64,000 bases of DNA from Paenibacillus typhae (GTDB lineage: Bacteria; Bacillota; Bacilli; Paenibacillales; Paenibacillaceae). Shown here in pieces: positions 16,439 to 25,133 of the stretch; the first letter of the stretch is position 1, and every line of letters begins with the position of its first letter. The DNA lies in NCBI RefSeq assembly GCF_900099765.1, contig NZ_FNDX01000015.1, positions 1 through 64,000 of the forward strand, written 5' to 3'. A program made the position numbers and the translations under genes. A model generated the notes under the pieces. It had not been told where the DNA came from, ran no database searches, and saw nothing but the letters and a program-made list of their open reading frames with translations.

Positions 16439-16656
16439 AGGTTTAACAAACATCGAACTATTCACGGCCAAAGGGCTGGAATCGGGGGCATATACCGTTT
16501 CCCCTCAAGCGGCTTGGTATGGCCGGCGTTGTGAATCTATACCTCACCTAATTTATGCTCCATAAAATATAGCAGTTGCCCCGCTAACACCGAACCGCTA
16601 GAATAAATGCAATATGTAACATGATAAAAGGAACAGCGGAGAGGATGAGCGGGGCA

Positions 16657-17832
16657 GTGACTACTTTTGAACCGTCACATTTGCTGAGTGCTTTGCCCAA
16701 ACAGTTTTTTGCTGCACTGGTTGCCAGGGCTGCACAAGCTGCAGCGGAAGGGCATGATGTGATCAATCTGGGGCAAGGAAACCCCGACATGCCGACACCG
16801 GCACATATCGTTGAAGCCTTGCAGGGAGCGGCGCTTAATCCGTCCAACCATAGATATCCGCCGTTCCGCGGGCATGACTATCTGAAGGAAGCGGCAGCTG
16901 CATTTTACAAAAGAGAGTACGGGGTGGAGCTGGACCCGCAGCGTGAAATCGCCATTCTGCCCGGAGGCAAGACCGGTCTGGTTGAGGTGGTGCAATGCCT
17001 GCTGAATCCCGGTGATACCGCGCTTGTTCCGGACCCGGGATACCCGGACTACTGGTCGGGGATCGAGCTGGCCCGGGCGGTTATGGAGCTTATGCCGCTC
17101 ACGGAAGCACGCGGATTCCTGCCGGACTACGGCACGATAAGCCCGGAAGCCGCAGCGAGAGCGAAGCTGATGTTCCTCAATTATCCGAACAATCCTACCG
17201 GAGCTGTGGCTGACCAAGCATTCTTCGCGGAGACCGTCAGCTTTGCAGCAGCGAATACTATTTGTGTGGTGCATGATTTTGCCTATGCGGCAATCGGCTA
17301 CGAGGGACTGAAGCCGGTAAGCTACCTGCAGACACCAGGGGCCAAGGATACCGGCATCGAAATTTACACGCTGTCGAAGACCTATAATATGGCCGGCTGG
17401 CGGGTAGCTTTTGCCGCCGGGAACGCCAGTGTGATCGAGAGTCTGAATCTGCTGCAGGATCATATGTATGTCAGCCTGTTCGGGGCGGTGCAGGAGGCAG
17501 CGGCAGCGGCCCTGCTCGGCCCACAGGATAGTGTGCGGGAGAACATGGCGCGTTACGAAGCCCGGCGGAACATCCTGATCGGCGGGCTCCGGGAAGCCGG
17601 CTGGCAGGTGGAGGCCCCGCGCGGCTCCTTTTTCGCCTGGCTTCCTGTCCCGCCCGGCTATACCTCGCAGAGCTTCGCTGATTTGCTGCTGGACAAGGCG
17701 CATGTGGTCGTGGCTCCGGGCATCGGTTTTGGCGCTTACGGAGAGGGCTATGTCCGGATCGGCCTTGTCAGTGATGAGGCCCGGCTGGCAGAGGCGGTGC
17801 AGCGGATTGCAGGGCTGCAGCTTTTTGATTAA
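16657..17832 (+). CDS. mtnE: Pyridoxal-phosphate aminotransferase, MtnE-like
   Basis: A protein of about 391 residues when started at GTG 16657, which gives an N-terminus aligning with Bacillus MtnE (FEPSHLLSALPKQFFA); in-frame ATG codons at 16621 and 16645 are alternatives. It shows NLGQGNPDMPTP, LNYPNNPTGAV, a catalytic lysine in YTLSKTYNMAGWRV, and SFFAWLPVPPGYTS, all of class I/II aminotransferases close to MtnE. The enzyme transaminates ketomethiobutyrate to methionine in methionine salvage. No S-box riboswitch is visible upstream, and no other mtn genes lie nearby except the nitrilase-family gene. Confidence 0.8.
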   Translation: MTTFEPSHLLSALPKQFFAALVARAAQAAAEGHDVINLGQGNPDMPTPAHIVEALQGAALNPSNHRYPPFRGHDYLKEAAAAFYKREYGVELDPQREIAILPGGKTGLVEVVQCLLNPGDTALVPDPGYPDYWSGIELARAVMELMPLTEARGFLPDYGTISPEAAARAKLMFLNYPNNPTGAVADQAFFAETVSFAAANTICVVHDFAYAAIGYEGLKPVSYLQTPGAKDTGIEIYTLSKTYNMAGWRVAFAAGNASVIESLNLLQDHMYVSLFGAVQEAAAAALLGPQDSVRENMARYEARRNILIGGLREAGWQVEAPRGSFFAWLPVPPGYTSQSFADLLLDKAHVVVAPGIGFGAYGEGYVRIGLVSDEARLAEAVQRIAGLQLFD

Positions 17833-17867
17833 TATACCGAAACTAAAGGGATGGCGGGGCTATAGAG

Positions 17868-18248
17868 ATGAAGATAACAGTAACGAGACAGGGAATCCGG
17901 AAAAATGAGGTGTACTTTACAGCAGACTGCGGCGAAGGCAAGGGAATCTGGTGCGGCAGTACCCCTGTCCTCCCCGGAGAAGCACTAGAGGTGGAATTTG
18001 AGCTGCCCGCACTGTTTATGCGCTGGGTGGATATTGTTCCGGCTGCTCCAGGCGGGAATGCCATACGGGTGGACGGGGAACAAATCCTGTTAACAGGTAT
18101 TCTGGAGAATATTGAGGAGGACGGAACGGGGTATCTGCGGCTGGGGAACGGGCTGATCATGTTTGAATGCCTGGGTGAACCGATGGCGCTCGGCGGCTGC
18201 GTAGAGATCAGAACCCGGGAGCTGATGATTTATCCGGTAAATCTGTAG
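17868..18248 (+). CDS. Conserved-looking beta-rich protein of unknown function
   Basis: A 126-residue cytoplasmic protein with alternating hydrophobic strands and few helices, for example EVYFTADCGEGKGIWCGS and EALEVEFELPALFMRWVDI. No domain is recognised. The start follows the aminotransferase by 35 bp on the same strand, and GGCGGGGC lies a few bases upstream of ATG. It may be co-transcribed with the aminotransferase gene, but there is no functional clue. Confidence 0.6.
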   Translation: MKITVTRQGIRKNEVYFTADCGEGKGIWCGSTPVLPGEALEVEFELPALFMRWVDIVPAAPGGNAIRVDGEQILLTGILENIEEDGTGYLRLGNGLIMFECLGEPMALGGCVEIRTRELMIYPVNL

Positions 18249-18364
18249 GCGCAGGCTGCTTCCCGCCGCAGGGATAGAAATGCTGCACAGCCATAGCCAC
18301 CCCGTGATAAATAATGCTAAGATAAGCATAGAATTGAAGTACAGCTATAAGGAGCAGAAGTCCA

Positions 18365-18691
18365 ATGAACAGCGATATTCAGCAATTCAAGACGGAGTTT
18401 TTCAAGGCGCTGGCTCATCCGATGCGGATCCGCATCCTGGAACTGCTGAGTGATGGCGAGAAGAATGTGAATGAGCTGCAGGCGATTCTCGGATCGGAAG
18501 GCTCTGCCGTCTCCCAGCAGCTGGCTGTCCTTCGCGCCAAAAATGTGGTTGCCAGCGTCAAGGAGGGCACTACCGTAATCTACTCTCTCCGCGATCCCCT
18601 GATCAAGGATCTGCTGGCAGTAGCCAGGCAGATATTCGATAATCACCTCGTGAATGCGATTTCTATCCTGGAGGGCATCCGCAGTGAATAG
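18365..18691 (+). CDS. ArsR-family transcriptional regulator
   Basis: The 108-residue winged helix protein carries FFKALAHPMRIRILELLSDG and EGSAVSQQLAVLRAKNVV, the hallmark ArsR/SmtB helix-turn-helix. No cysteine pair of the arsenic type or other obvious metal site is visible, so the ligand is unclear. A hairpin at 18692 and a new promoter at 18721 separate it from the SulP gene. Nearby direct repeats suggest it controls that transporter. AAGGAGCAG precedes the start. Confidence 0.85.
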   Translation: MNSDIQQFKTEFFKALAHPMRIRILELLSDGEKNVNELQAILGSEGSAVSQQLAVLRAKNVVASVKEGTTVIYSLRDPLIKDLLAVARQIFDNHLVNAISILEGIRSE

Positions 18692-18715
18692 AATCCGCCC
18701 CTGAGCGGGCGGATT
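18692..18715 (+). terminator. Terminator-like hairpin after arsR
   Basis: AATCCGCCC and GGGCGGATT pair around a CTGAGC loop, followed by only TT then CCCG. The weak T-tract makes termination uncertain. Confidence 0.5.
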
Positions 18716-18720
18716 TCCCG

Positions 18721-18781
18721 TTGACAAGAACGGCGGGCAGGAGTAATGTTGCTCATATATTCAAATAATCAGATATTCAAA
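18721..18781 (+). promoter_or_regulatory. Promoter and direct-repeat operator of the SulP gene
   Basis: TTGACA (18721-18726) and TAATGT (18744-18749) have 17-bp spacing. Just downstream, ATATTCAAA occurs twice (18757-18765 and 18773-18781) with a 16-bp period, the AT-rich type of site expected for ArsR/SmtB repressors. Binding would block the start of transcription. Confidence 0.6.
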
Positions 18782-18795
18782 GAAAAGAAGGTTAG

Positions 18796-20574
18796 ATGAT
18801 GACAGGGTGGGGCCGTTTCCAAGGCTACAACATTGCTTTGCTGCGCAGGGATATCGTTTCAGGGACGATTGTCGGCGTGATTGCCATCCCGCTGGGGATG
18901 GCATTTGCTATTGCTTCCGGTGTCAAGCCGGAGTACGGGATTTATACAACCATTGTAGCGGGAATCCTGATTTCCCTGTTCGGAGGTTCGAAATTCCAGA
19001 TCGGCGGACCAACCGGCGCATTTATTCCGATTCTGTTCGCCATTGCGATGGAATATGGATATGAGAACCTGCTGATTGCCGGGATGATGGCCGGGGTTAT
19101 TCTGGTGCTGATGGGCCTCTTCAGGCTCGGTGTGCTGATCAAATTTATTCCGAGGCCGGTCACCATCGGCTTTACCACCGGGATTGCCGTTATCATTTTT
19201 ACCGGGCAGATCGGGAATTTCCTCGGGCTGCAGGGGGTTAAGCGCCATGAGGCCTTCATTGACAATATGAAGGAGCTGGGCCTGCATATCTCCACAATCA
19301 ATTTGTACAGTGTGCTGACGGCTGTTATCTGTCTGACAGTAGTTATACTTGGTCTGCGGTTTGTCCCTAAGGTACCGGGTTCACTGATCGGGCTGCTGTG
19401 CGCTACACTGGTTGCGGCGCTGTTCTTCAGCGGCAAGGTTACAACCATCGGCTCTGCCTACGGTGATATTCCGAATACGCTGCCGAGCTTTCACTTTCCG
19501 GTAATCACCTGGGAGCGGATCAGGCTGCTGCTCCGTCCGGCGTTTGTCATCGCCATGCTGGGAGCGATTGAATCCCTCCTGTCTGCGGTAGTGGCCGACG
19601 GCATGTCCGGCAGCCGGCATAACAGCAACCGTGAGCTGGTCGGACAGGGCATTGCCAATATTGCCGCTCCGCTGTTCGGCGGTATTCCGGCTACGGGGGC
19701 GATTGCCAGAACGGCCACGAATATCCGCAGCGGGGCGGCTTCTCCGCTGTCGGGCGTCATTCACGGTGTGGTGGTGTTCCTGATCCTGCTGCTCTTTGCG
19801 CCGTATGCCTCCAGTATTCCGCTTGCAGCAATGGCACCCATCCTGATGGTCGTCGCCTGGAACATGAGCGAGCGCAAGCAGTTCCTGAAGCTGCTGAAGC
19901 TGAAGACGGGAGATTCCCTGGTCATGTTCATTACCTTTCTCCTGACCATATTCGCTGATCTGACAGTAGCTGTGGAGGCAGGGCTGGTTCTTGCCGTCAT
20001 CCTGTTCGTGAAACGGATGGGCGAGACCCACCTGGTCGCCAAAGTGCTGCCTGATCCGGAGTCGGTGAAGGTGGCTGCGCATATGGTAACCGACAGCCAT
20101 GACTGTCCGCAGGTCGGAATCTATAACGTGGAGGGGCCGCTGTTCTTCGGCGCCGCCTACCGGTTTGGCGATACGATGCCGGAGCCGGGACCCGGCAAGC
20201 CCAAGCTGATTATTCTGCGCATGGGCAAGGTGCCGTTCATGGATACAACCGGCGAGGCCAATCTGGCTGAGCTGGTGAAGCAATTGCAGGCTGACGGCGG
20301 GAAGCTGCTGATCTCCGGCATGGAGCCGCAGCCGCTGGAGCTGCTGAAACGGACCGGCCTGTACGACAAGATCGGGGGACAGCAGTTCTTCCGGCATACC
20401 GGGGATGCGATAAATACCGCACTGGCCATGATTCAGACAGAACGCTGTGCAGGCTGCCGGCATGCCGCGTTCAGGGAATGTGCGGCGCTGGCCGGTGTCC
20501 AGGAAGCGCCGGGCAGAACAGGCTTCAAGAGTCATAAGCCTGCTATCGCCGGCAAGCTCAGCAGCGGCATCTGA
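18796..20574 (+). CDS. SulP-family anion transporter with STAS domain
   Basis: The 592-residue protein has about 11-12 membrane spans, the SulP start motif GVIAIPLGMAFAIASGVKPEYG and a conserved GGIPATGAIARTATNIRSGA. A C-terminal STAS domain (about residues 440-550) contains the ILRMGKVPFMDTTGEANLA strand-loop. It should be a sulfate, bicarbonate or related anion permease in the cytoplasmic membrane. A cysteine pair in ERCAGCRHAAF after the STAS domain is notable. The gene has its own promoter with ArsR-type repeats next to it. Confidence 0.85.
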   Translation: MMTGWGRFQGYNIALLRRDIVSGTIVGVIAIPLGMAFAIASGVKPEYGIYTTIVAGILISLFGGSKFQIGGPTGAFIPILFAIAMEYGYENLLIAGMMAGVILVLMGLFRLGVLIKFIPRPVTIGFTTGIAVIIFTGQIGNFLGLQGVKRHEAFIDNMKELGLHISTINLYSVLTAVICLTVVILGLRFVPKVPGSLIGLLCATLVAALFFSGKVTTIGSAYGDIPNTLPSFHFPVITWERIRLLLRPAFVIAMLGAIESLLSAVVADGMSGSRHNSNRELVGQGIANIAAPLFGGIPATGAIARTATNIRSGAASPLSGVIHGVVVFLILLLFAPYASSIPLAAMAPILMVVAWNMSERKQFLKLLKLKTGDSLVMFITFLLTIFADLTVAVEAGLVLAVILFVKRMGETHLVAKVLPDPESVKVAAHMVTDSHDCPQVGIYNVEGPLFFGAAYRFGDTMPEPGPGKPKLIILRMGKVPFMDTTGEANLAELVKQLQADGGKLLISGMEPQPLELLKRTGLYDKIGGQQFFRHTGDAINTALAMIQTERCAGCRHAAFRECAALAGVQEAPGRTGFKSHKPAIAGKLSSGI

Positions 20575-20606
20575 CCGTTAAGTTTTCGTCATAGCAAATA
20601 AAAATT

Positions 20607-20640
20607 AACAGCCCGGGTGCATCCAGACGCCCGGGCTGTT
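20607..20640 (+). terminator. Intrinsic terminator of the SulP gene
   Basis: AACAGCCCGGG and its complement enclose a 12-nt loop; the trailing sequence is T-rich (ATATTT). Confidence 0.75.
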
Positions 20641-20689
20641 ATATTTAGTATGGTTGTTCCATTCTAACGGATAAGGAGAATATTCCCTG

Positions 20690-21391
20690 ATGAAGGAACT
20701 GAATTATACGAAAGTGTTTGTGCTGTTAGCCGGCTTGTCCCTGGCAACTTTAGGGGTGTACCGGGTAGTTTCGCTGCGGACCGATACATACTTTGATTTT
20801 TTACTGTGGAACCTCTTTCTGGCCTGGATCCCTTTCTTGTTCTCAAGCGCCGCATATGTACTGGATAAACAGAGATTCAGCAGCATGCTGCTGCTGCCGC
20901 TGGGGATCGCCTGGCTGCTGTTTTTTCCGAACGCGCCGTATCTGATGACAGACCTGCTGCATCTGACTGCACGCAAAAGCATCTATATCGTCAGCGGAGA
21001 AGTACAGAGCCGGTTCTGGTATGATCTGGTTACCCTGCTGCTGTTCACCTGGAGCGGCTGGCTGACAGGCTTCTTCTCGCTGTACCAGTTTCAGAGTGTC
21101 ATTTCCCGCAAAAGCAATCTGTTCTTCTCCTGGATTTTTGTACTTGCCGCCTGTGCACTTGGCGGCTACGGGGTGCTTCTCGGCCGGGTCTACCGGCTGA
21201 ACAGCTGGGATGTGCTGACAGACCGGCATCAGCTGATTCAGCTGGTTAATGACAGCTTAAACCGGCAGTCGCTGTTCTTCAGCCTGTTTGTTGCGGTTGT
21301 ACTGCTAGTTATCTATGCTACGCTGTACTTTTTGCTGAACGGGCTGGTCAGCAGCGGCGGGAGAGGCTACTCCAGAGGAGGCAGGAAATAA
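20690..21391 (+). CDS. DUF1361 membrane protein
   Basis: A 233-residue protein with about seven membrane spans. The DUF1361 hallmark is LFFPNAPYLMTDLLHL (about residues 82-97), with a later LGRVYRLNSWDVL. Function is unknown for this family. It is preceded by an AAGGAG site and has no close operon partner. Its last 25 bp overlap the 3' end of the convergent alkyltransferase-like gene. Confidence 0.8.
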   Translation: MKELNYTKVFVLLAGLSLATLGVYRVVSLRTDTYFDFLLWNLFLAWIPFLFSSAAYVLDKQRFSSMLLLPLGIAWLLFFPNAPYLMTDLLHLTARKSIYIVSGEVQSRFWYDLVTLLLFTWSGWLTGFFSLYQFQSVISRKSNLFFSWIFVLAACALGGYGVLLGRVYRLNSWDVLTDRHQLIQLVNDSLNRQSLFFSLFVAVVLLVIYATLYFLLNGLVSSGGRGYSRGGRK

Positions 21392-21708
21392 TTCTCCGGG
21401 TCAGCTTCCGGTACGTACAGGTACAGCTCCAGATTGATGGCCCCGTCCGGCTCAAACTCTACGCCCTCGCCCGACAGGTACAGCCTCTGGACCGATCCGG
21501 ATTCATCATCCAGGGCAATCCTGCCCTTGGCATTAATGACCCTGTGCCACGGCAGCCTATACTTCCGGCTCATGGAATGCAGAATCCGCACCACCTGTCT
21601 GGCGGCCCTGGGGCTTCCGGCAGCCTTGGCTACGCCTCCGTAGGTCATAACCTTTCCCTCTGGGATGGCCTGGATGACGGCAATAACGTTTGCTGTAAAT
21701 GGTGTCAT
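21367..21708 (-). CDS. Alkyltransferase-like protein (ATL), MGMT fold without active cysteine
   Basis: The 113-residue protein has the MGMT DNA-binding layout: VIQAIPEGKVMTYGGVAKAAG, ARQVVRIL and the PWHRVINAKGRI loop. The active-site PCHR of O6-alkylguanine transferases is PWHR here, the recognised mark of the non-catalytic ATL family that binds alkylated guanine and recruits nucleotide excision repair. It has a domain of MGMT-like length only, without the Ada regulatory region. It overlaps the 3' end of the DUF1361 gene by 25 bp. Confidence 0.85.
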   Translation of the reverse strand: MTPFTANVIAVIQAIPEGKVMTYGGVAKAAGSPRAARQVVRILHSMSRKYRLPWHRVINAKGRIALDDESGSVQRLYLSGEGVEFEPDGAINLELYLYVPEADPENYFLPPLE

Positions 21709-21727
21709 AGGTTCTCCTTAAACGTCA

Positions 21728-22294
21728 GTGGACTTTCTAACGGATGATATAAACCAGATTATAACAGAGGATGTGCTTGTTTTGGGAACACGTATCCCCG
21801 GTAAAAAAGGAATGGGGCTGTCGCCGGACCATCCGAAAGGGCTTGGCGGCTGGCTGGCGCTTATCCAGATTGGTCTTTATGTTACGTTTATCAGATCGTT
21901 TATACTGGTCTACGATTTCTTTACTAACACCCTCGGAAGCGAGGGCTGGTATGCCCTGACTTCCCCTGCTTCTGCAGATTATCATGCATCATGGAAGCTG
22001 GTGCTGATTTTTGAGGTAAGCGCGAATATTATTTTGCTGTCAGCTTCTGTTTATCTGCTCACTTTGCTGTATAACAAACGGGCGGTTTTTCCGCGCTGGC
22101 TGATCTTTTACTATATCATCGGCCTGCTGCTGCAGCTCGTCATCATTGTGCTGGTCGCGGGCATCCCGCAGTCATCGGAGCTGGCCGCAAGCGGCAATCT
22201 GCTGCAGAATGTTGCGCGGGGTCTGGTAAACGGCCTCATCTGGACTGCCTACATTTTGCGCTCTAAGAGAGTGCGGAATACCTTTGTTAACTAA
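21728..22294 (+). CDS. DUF2569-like membrane protein
   Basis: The 188-residue protein has a short hydrophilic N-terminus followed by four hydrophobic helices. GLGGWLALIQIGLYVTFIRS (about residues 37-56) is typical of DUF2569. The GTG start at 21728 lacks a strong ribosome binding site, so a later start (for example GTG 21773 or the ATG in KKGMGLSP) may be used. No function can be assigned. It is divergent from the ATL gene and ends at a terminator. Confidence 0.65.
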   Translation: MDFLTDDINQIITEDVLVLGTRIPGKKGMGLSPDHPKGLGGWLALIQIGLYVTFIRSFILVYDFFTNTLGSEGWYALTSPASADYHASWKLVLIFEVSANIILLSASVYLLTLLYNKRAVFPRWLIFYYIIGLLLQLVIIVLVAGIPQSSELAASGNLLQNVARGLVNGLIWTAYILRSKRVRNTFVN

Positions 22295-22314
22295 CTCTAT
22301 ATACAAGCCAGTAG

Positions 22315-22337
22315 AAAGCCGCCGCTGCGGCTTTTTT
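22315..22337 (+). terminator. Intrinsic terminator
   Basis: AAAGCCGC and GCGGCTTT pair around CGCT, followed by a T-run, just after the DUF2569-like gene. Confidence 0.85.
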
Positions 22338-22359
22338 GCTGTCCCGGCAAACGGATATA

Positions 22360-22389
22360 CGAATAGGAGTGCAGGGGTCGGGGGATAAT
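22360..22389 (+). promoter_or_regulatory. Candidate sigma-G promoter for the germination operon
   Basis: CGAATA (22360-22365) and GATAAT (22384-22389) with an 18-bp spacer are partial matches to the forespore sigma-G elements TGAATA and CATACTA. This is where a promoter for a gerA-type operon is expected. Treat as tentative. Confidence 0.35.
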
Positions 22390-22428
22390 CAGATAATCAG
22401 ATTAAAAGAATAGACAGGAGTGACGGCT

Positions 22429-23979
22429 GTGACGAAAGCGGGAATTACGGAGAACAGCGAACATTCTGCCCCGAAGATTGATTCCTCCCAGCCTCTAAGC
22501 CGTTCTATGGAAGATACGCTGGCGCTGTTCCGGAAGATTTTCCGCAATGACGGCACGCTTAGAATACGGGTGATTGAAAATGAGCAGGACAAGCGCATCC
22601 GCTGTGCAGTGGTCTACGTTGACGGAATGATCGACCGGGAGCTGATTCAGAACGGAGTGATGAGACCGGTAATGACCTACGAGTTTCCGGACGGAGACCG
22701 GGAGAATCCGGAGAGCCTGATGGAACAGATCCGTACCCGGGTGATCAATATCAGTGATGTGATGGTCTCAGTGAAGCTGGATGAGCTGATCGGGGCCGTT
22801 GTCGGCGGCAAAACAGTCTTTCTGCTGGACGGCTATGCCGGTTCCTTGAACATTAATGCCCAGAGCTGGGAGACCCGTTCAATAGAAGAGCCTATGACCG
22901 AAAAGGCGGTGCGAGGTCCCCGGGACGGCTTTAATGAGTCGCTCCTGACCAATCTGACCCTGATCCGCCGCCGGGTGCAGAACTCTGACCTCAAATTTGT
23001 TTTTACCGACATTGGCACACGAACGAAGACCCAGACCTGTATCTGCTACATGGAAGGCCTGGCCTCGCCCGATATCCTGAAGGAGCTGCAGGGAAGGCTG
23101 GCCCGGGTGGAGATCGACCATCTGCTGGATACAGGCTACCTGGCCGAGCTAATCCGCGATGAGCCGTATTCCCCTTTTGAAATGATCGGGAGTACAGAGC
23201 GCCCGGATTCCGTTGTCGGCAAAATAATGGAGGGACGCATTGCCGTTCTGATCGACGGAAGCCCGTTCGCTCTGACCCTGCCGTATGTTTTCGTGGAAAA
23301 CTTCCAGGCCAGCGAGGATTACTATATCAGTTATTTTTTCGCCACGTTTAATCGCCTGCTCAGAGTTCTCGGCGCATTTCTGTCGATCAGTATTCCTGCC
23401 GTTTATCTGGCGCTGGTCACCTACAGCCAGGAGATGGTGCCGACCCTGCTGCTGCTGAGCATCGCGGCCGCACGTTTGTCTGTGCCGTTTCCCACTGTAG
23501 TCGAAGCGGTGCTTATGCTGACGATCTTCGAGATTCTGCGTGAGGCGGGAGCGAGAATCCCCAATTCTATCGGACAGGCGGTCAGCATCGTAGGCGCACT
23601 GGTGCTGGGCCAGGCTGCAGTGGATGCGCGGATCGTCAGCGCACCGATGGTTATTGTTGTAGGACTGACAGGAATCACAACCCTGCTTAATCCAAGGCTT
23701 ACCGGGCCTTTGATTATTGTCAGGATCATCCTGCTGCTCAGCGCCTTTATGTTCGGCCTCTTCGGCTATTTCTTCGGTCTGCTCGGGCTGGTTATCCATC
23801 TGATGAGCCTGCGCTCCTTCGGCGTCCCCTACATGCTAGGGGTAGGCTCTATCCGGCCTCAGGATATTAAAGACACGGCAGTGCGTGCACCCTGGTGGGA
23901 TATGTACCTGCGTCCGGCGGTGATCGGGGCCCGCAATATGAAGCGTAAGGCTTCGCAGCAGAAGGGGGGAAGAAGATGA
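22429..23979 (+). CDS. Spore germination protein, GerA family (A subunit)
   Basis: A protein of about 516 residues. GTG at 22429 fits ACAGGAG (22414-22420); an upstream in-frame GTG overlaps that site. A large hydrophilic N-terminal half (DRELIQNGVMRPV, VVGGKTVFLLDG, RGPRDGFNESLLTNLTLIRRR) is followed by hydrophobic membrane segments from about residue 300, with SIAAARLSVPFPTVVEAVLM and PYMLGVGSIRPQDIKDT. This is the GerA-type A subunit of an inner-membrane germinant receptor of the spore. It overlaps the next gene by 4 bp. Confidence 0.9.
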   Translation: MTKAGITENSEHSAPKIDSSQPLSRSMEDTLALFRKIFRNDGTLRIRVIENEQDKRIRCAVVYVDGMIDRELIQNGVMRPVMTYEFPDGDRENPESLMEQIRTRVINISDVMVSVKLDELIGAVVGGKTVFLLDGYAGSLNINAQSWETRSIEEPMTEKAVRGPRDGFNESLLTNLTLIRRRVQNSDLKFVFTDIGTRTKTQTCICYMEGLASPDILKELQGRLARVEIDHLLDTGYLAELIRDEPYSPFEMIGSTERPDSVVGKIMEGRIAVLIDGSPFALTLPYVFVENFQASEDYYISYFFATFNRLLRVLGAFLSISIPAVYLALVTYSQEMVPTLLLLSIAAARLSVPFPTVVEAVLMLTIFEILREAGARIPNSIGQAVSIVGALVLGQAAVDARIVSAPMVIVVGLTGITTLLNPRLTGPLIIVRIILLLSAFMFGLFGYFFGLLGLVIHLMSLRSFGVPYMLGVGSIRPQDIKDTAVRAPWWDMYLRPAVIGARNMKRKASQQKGGRR

Positions 23980-25133
23980 GCAGGACTGCCTTCAAGACAG
24001 CTTCGGCCCTGCTTGCCGCTATGCTCCTCTTTGGCCTGACCGGCTGCTGGAACTACTCGGAGATTGATGATATGTCCATTGTAGCCGGCGTAGCCCTCGA
24101 TAAGAATAAAGCGGATAATAACATTCAGATGACCGTAGAGATGGTCGATACCCAGGGCGGGCTGCAGGATAATCAGACCGGCTTCAAAATGCTGAGCCTG
24201 ACCGGCGATACCATTTTCAGTATTGCCCGCAGTATGATTTCGCTGACCGGCCGGAAGCTGTTCTGGAGCCATGCCAAGGCCATTATCATCAGCGAGGAGC
24301 TGGCCCGCGAGGGGCTGGTAAAGGTGGTTGACTGGTACAGCAGGGATACAGAGACCCGGGCCGATGTGTATATCTTTGTAGCCAGTGAAAAAAATGCCCG
24401 TGAGGTGCTTAATCTGAACCAGACGAATAAGACGATCATGTCCTTTGAGCTGGCGCAGATGATGAAGGATGAGATGTTTACGGGCACGGCGCCGGTTGTG
24501 GAAATTTGGGATTTTATCGACAAGCTGGAGACCCCCGGGAAAAGTGCGATTGCCCCGCTGATAAACATCAGCGAGATGAACGGGCAGAAGAACGGACGAG
24601 TTAACGGCACTGCGGTGTTTGCAGAGGACCGGATGGTCGGCAAGCTGGACGGAACAGAAACCCAATATGCTCTTTTTGTCAAAAATGAAGTGAAGGGCGG
24701 GGTGCTGACAATAGACAATGAGCGCGGCAGGCCCACCTACTCGCTTGAGATCTTATCAAACCGGACAAAGGTGAAGCCTGTCTGGGAAAACGGTAAGCTG
24801 CAGATCCAGGTGCATACGCTCACCCATACCGGGCTTGATGAAGTGATGAGCACGGTTGATCTAACCGGAAATGAGAGCCTTGCGGCTATTGAGAACCGGG
24901 CAGGCGCGCAAGTGCAGCGTAACATTCTCTCTGTCATCCGCAAGCTGCAGCGGGATTACCAGACGGATATTTTCGGCTTTGGCAAGGCAGTGCATGATAC
25001 TATTCCGCGAAGCTGGCACAAGCTGGAGGAGAGGTGGCCGGAGGAATTCAAGGAGCTGGATGTGAAGGTCACTTCAAAGGTAATCATTCAGAGTACAGCC
25101 AAATCTTCGAGAACAATCAAGTTAGGAGATTAA
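23976..25133 (+). CDS. Ger(x)C-family germination lipoprotein (C subunit)
   Basis: The 385-residue protein has a lipoprotein signal with LFGLTGCWNY; the cysteine near residue 24 would be diacylated. GCWNYSEIDDMSIVAGVALD is the Ger(x)C opening, and GDTIFSIARSMISLTGRKLFWSHAK follows. Length matches GerC proteins. Its ATG overlaps the GerA stop by 4 bp, showing coupling. It serves as the peripheral outer-face subunit of the receptor in the spore inner membrane. The small gene at 25133 starts on the last base of its stop codon. Confidence 0.9.
   Translation: MSRTAFKTASALLAAMLLFGLTGCWNYSEIDDMSIVAGVALDKNKADNNIQMTVEMVDTQGGLQDNQTGFKMLSLTGDTIFSIARSMISLTGRKLFWSHAKAIIISEELAREGLVKVVDWYSRDTETRADVYIFVASEKNAREVLNLNQTNKTIMSFELAQMMKDEMFTGTAPVVEIWDFIDKLETPGKSAIAPLINISEMNGQKNGRVNGTAVFAEDRMVGKLDGTETQYALFVKNEVKGGVLTIDNERGRPTYSLEILSNRTKVKPVWENGKLQIQVHTLTHTGLDEVMSTVDLTGNESLAAIENRAGAQVQRNILSVIRKLQRDYQTDIFGFGKAVHDTIPRSWHKLEERWPEEFKELDVKVTSKVIIQSTAKSSRTIKLGD

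Noticed and set aside
16439..16656. Possible S-box (SAM) riboswitch before the MtnE-like gene
   Set aside because: None of the conserved S-box blocks is present.
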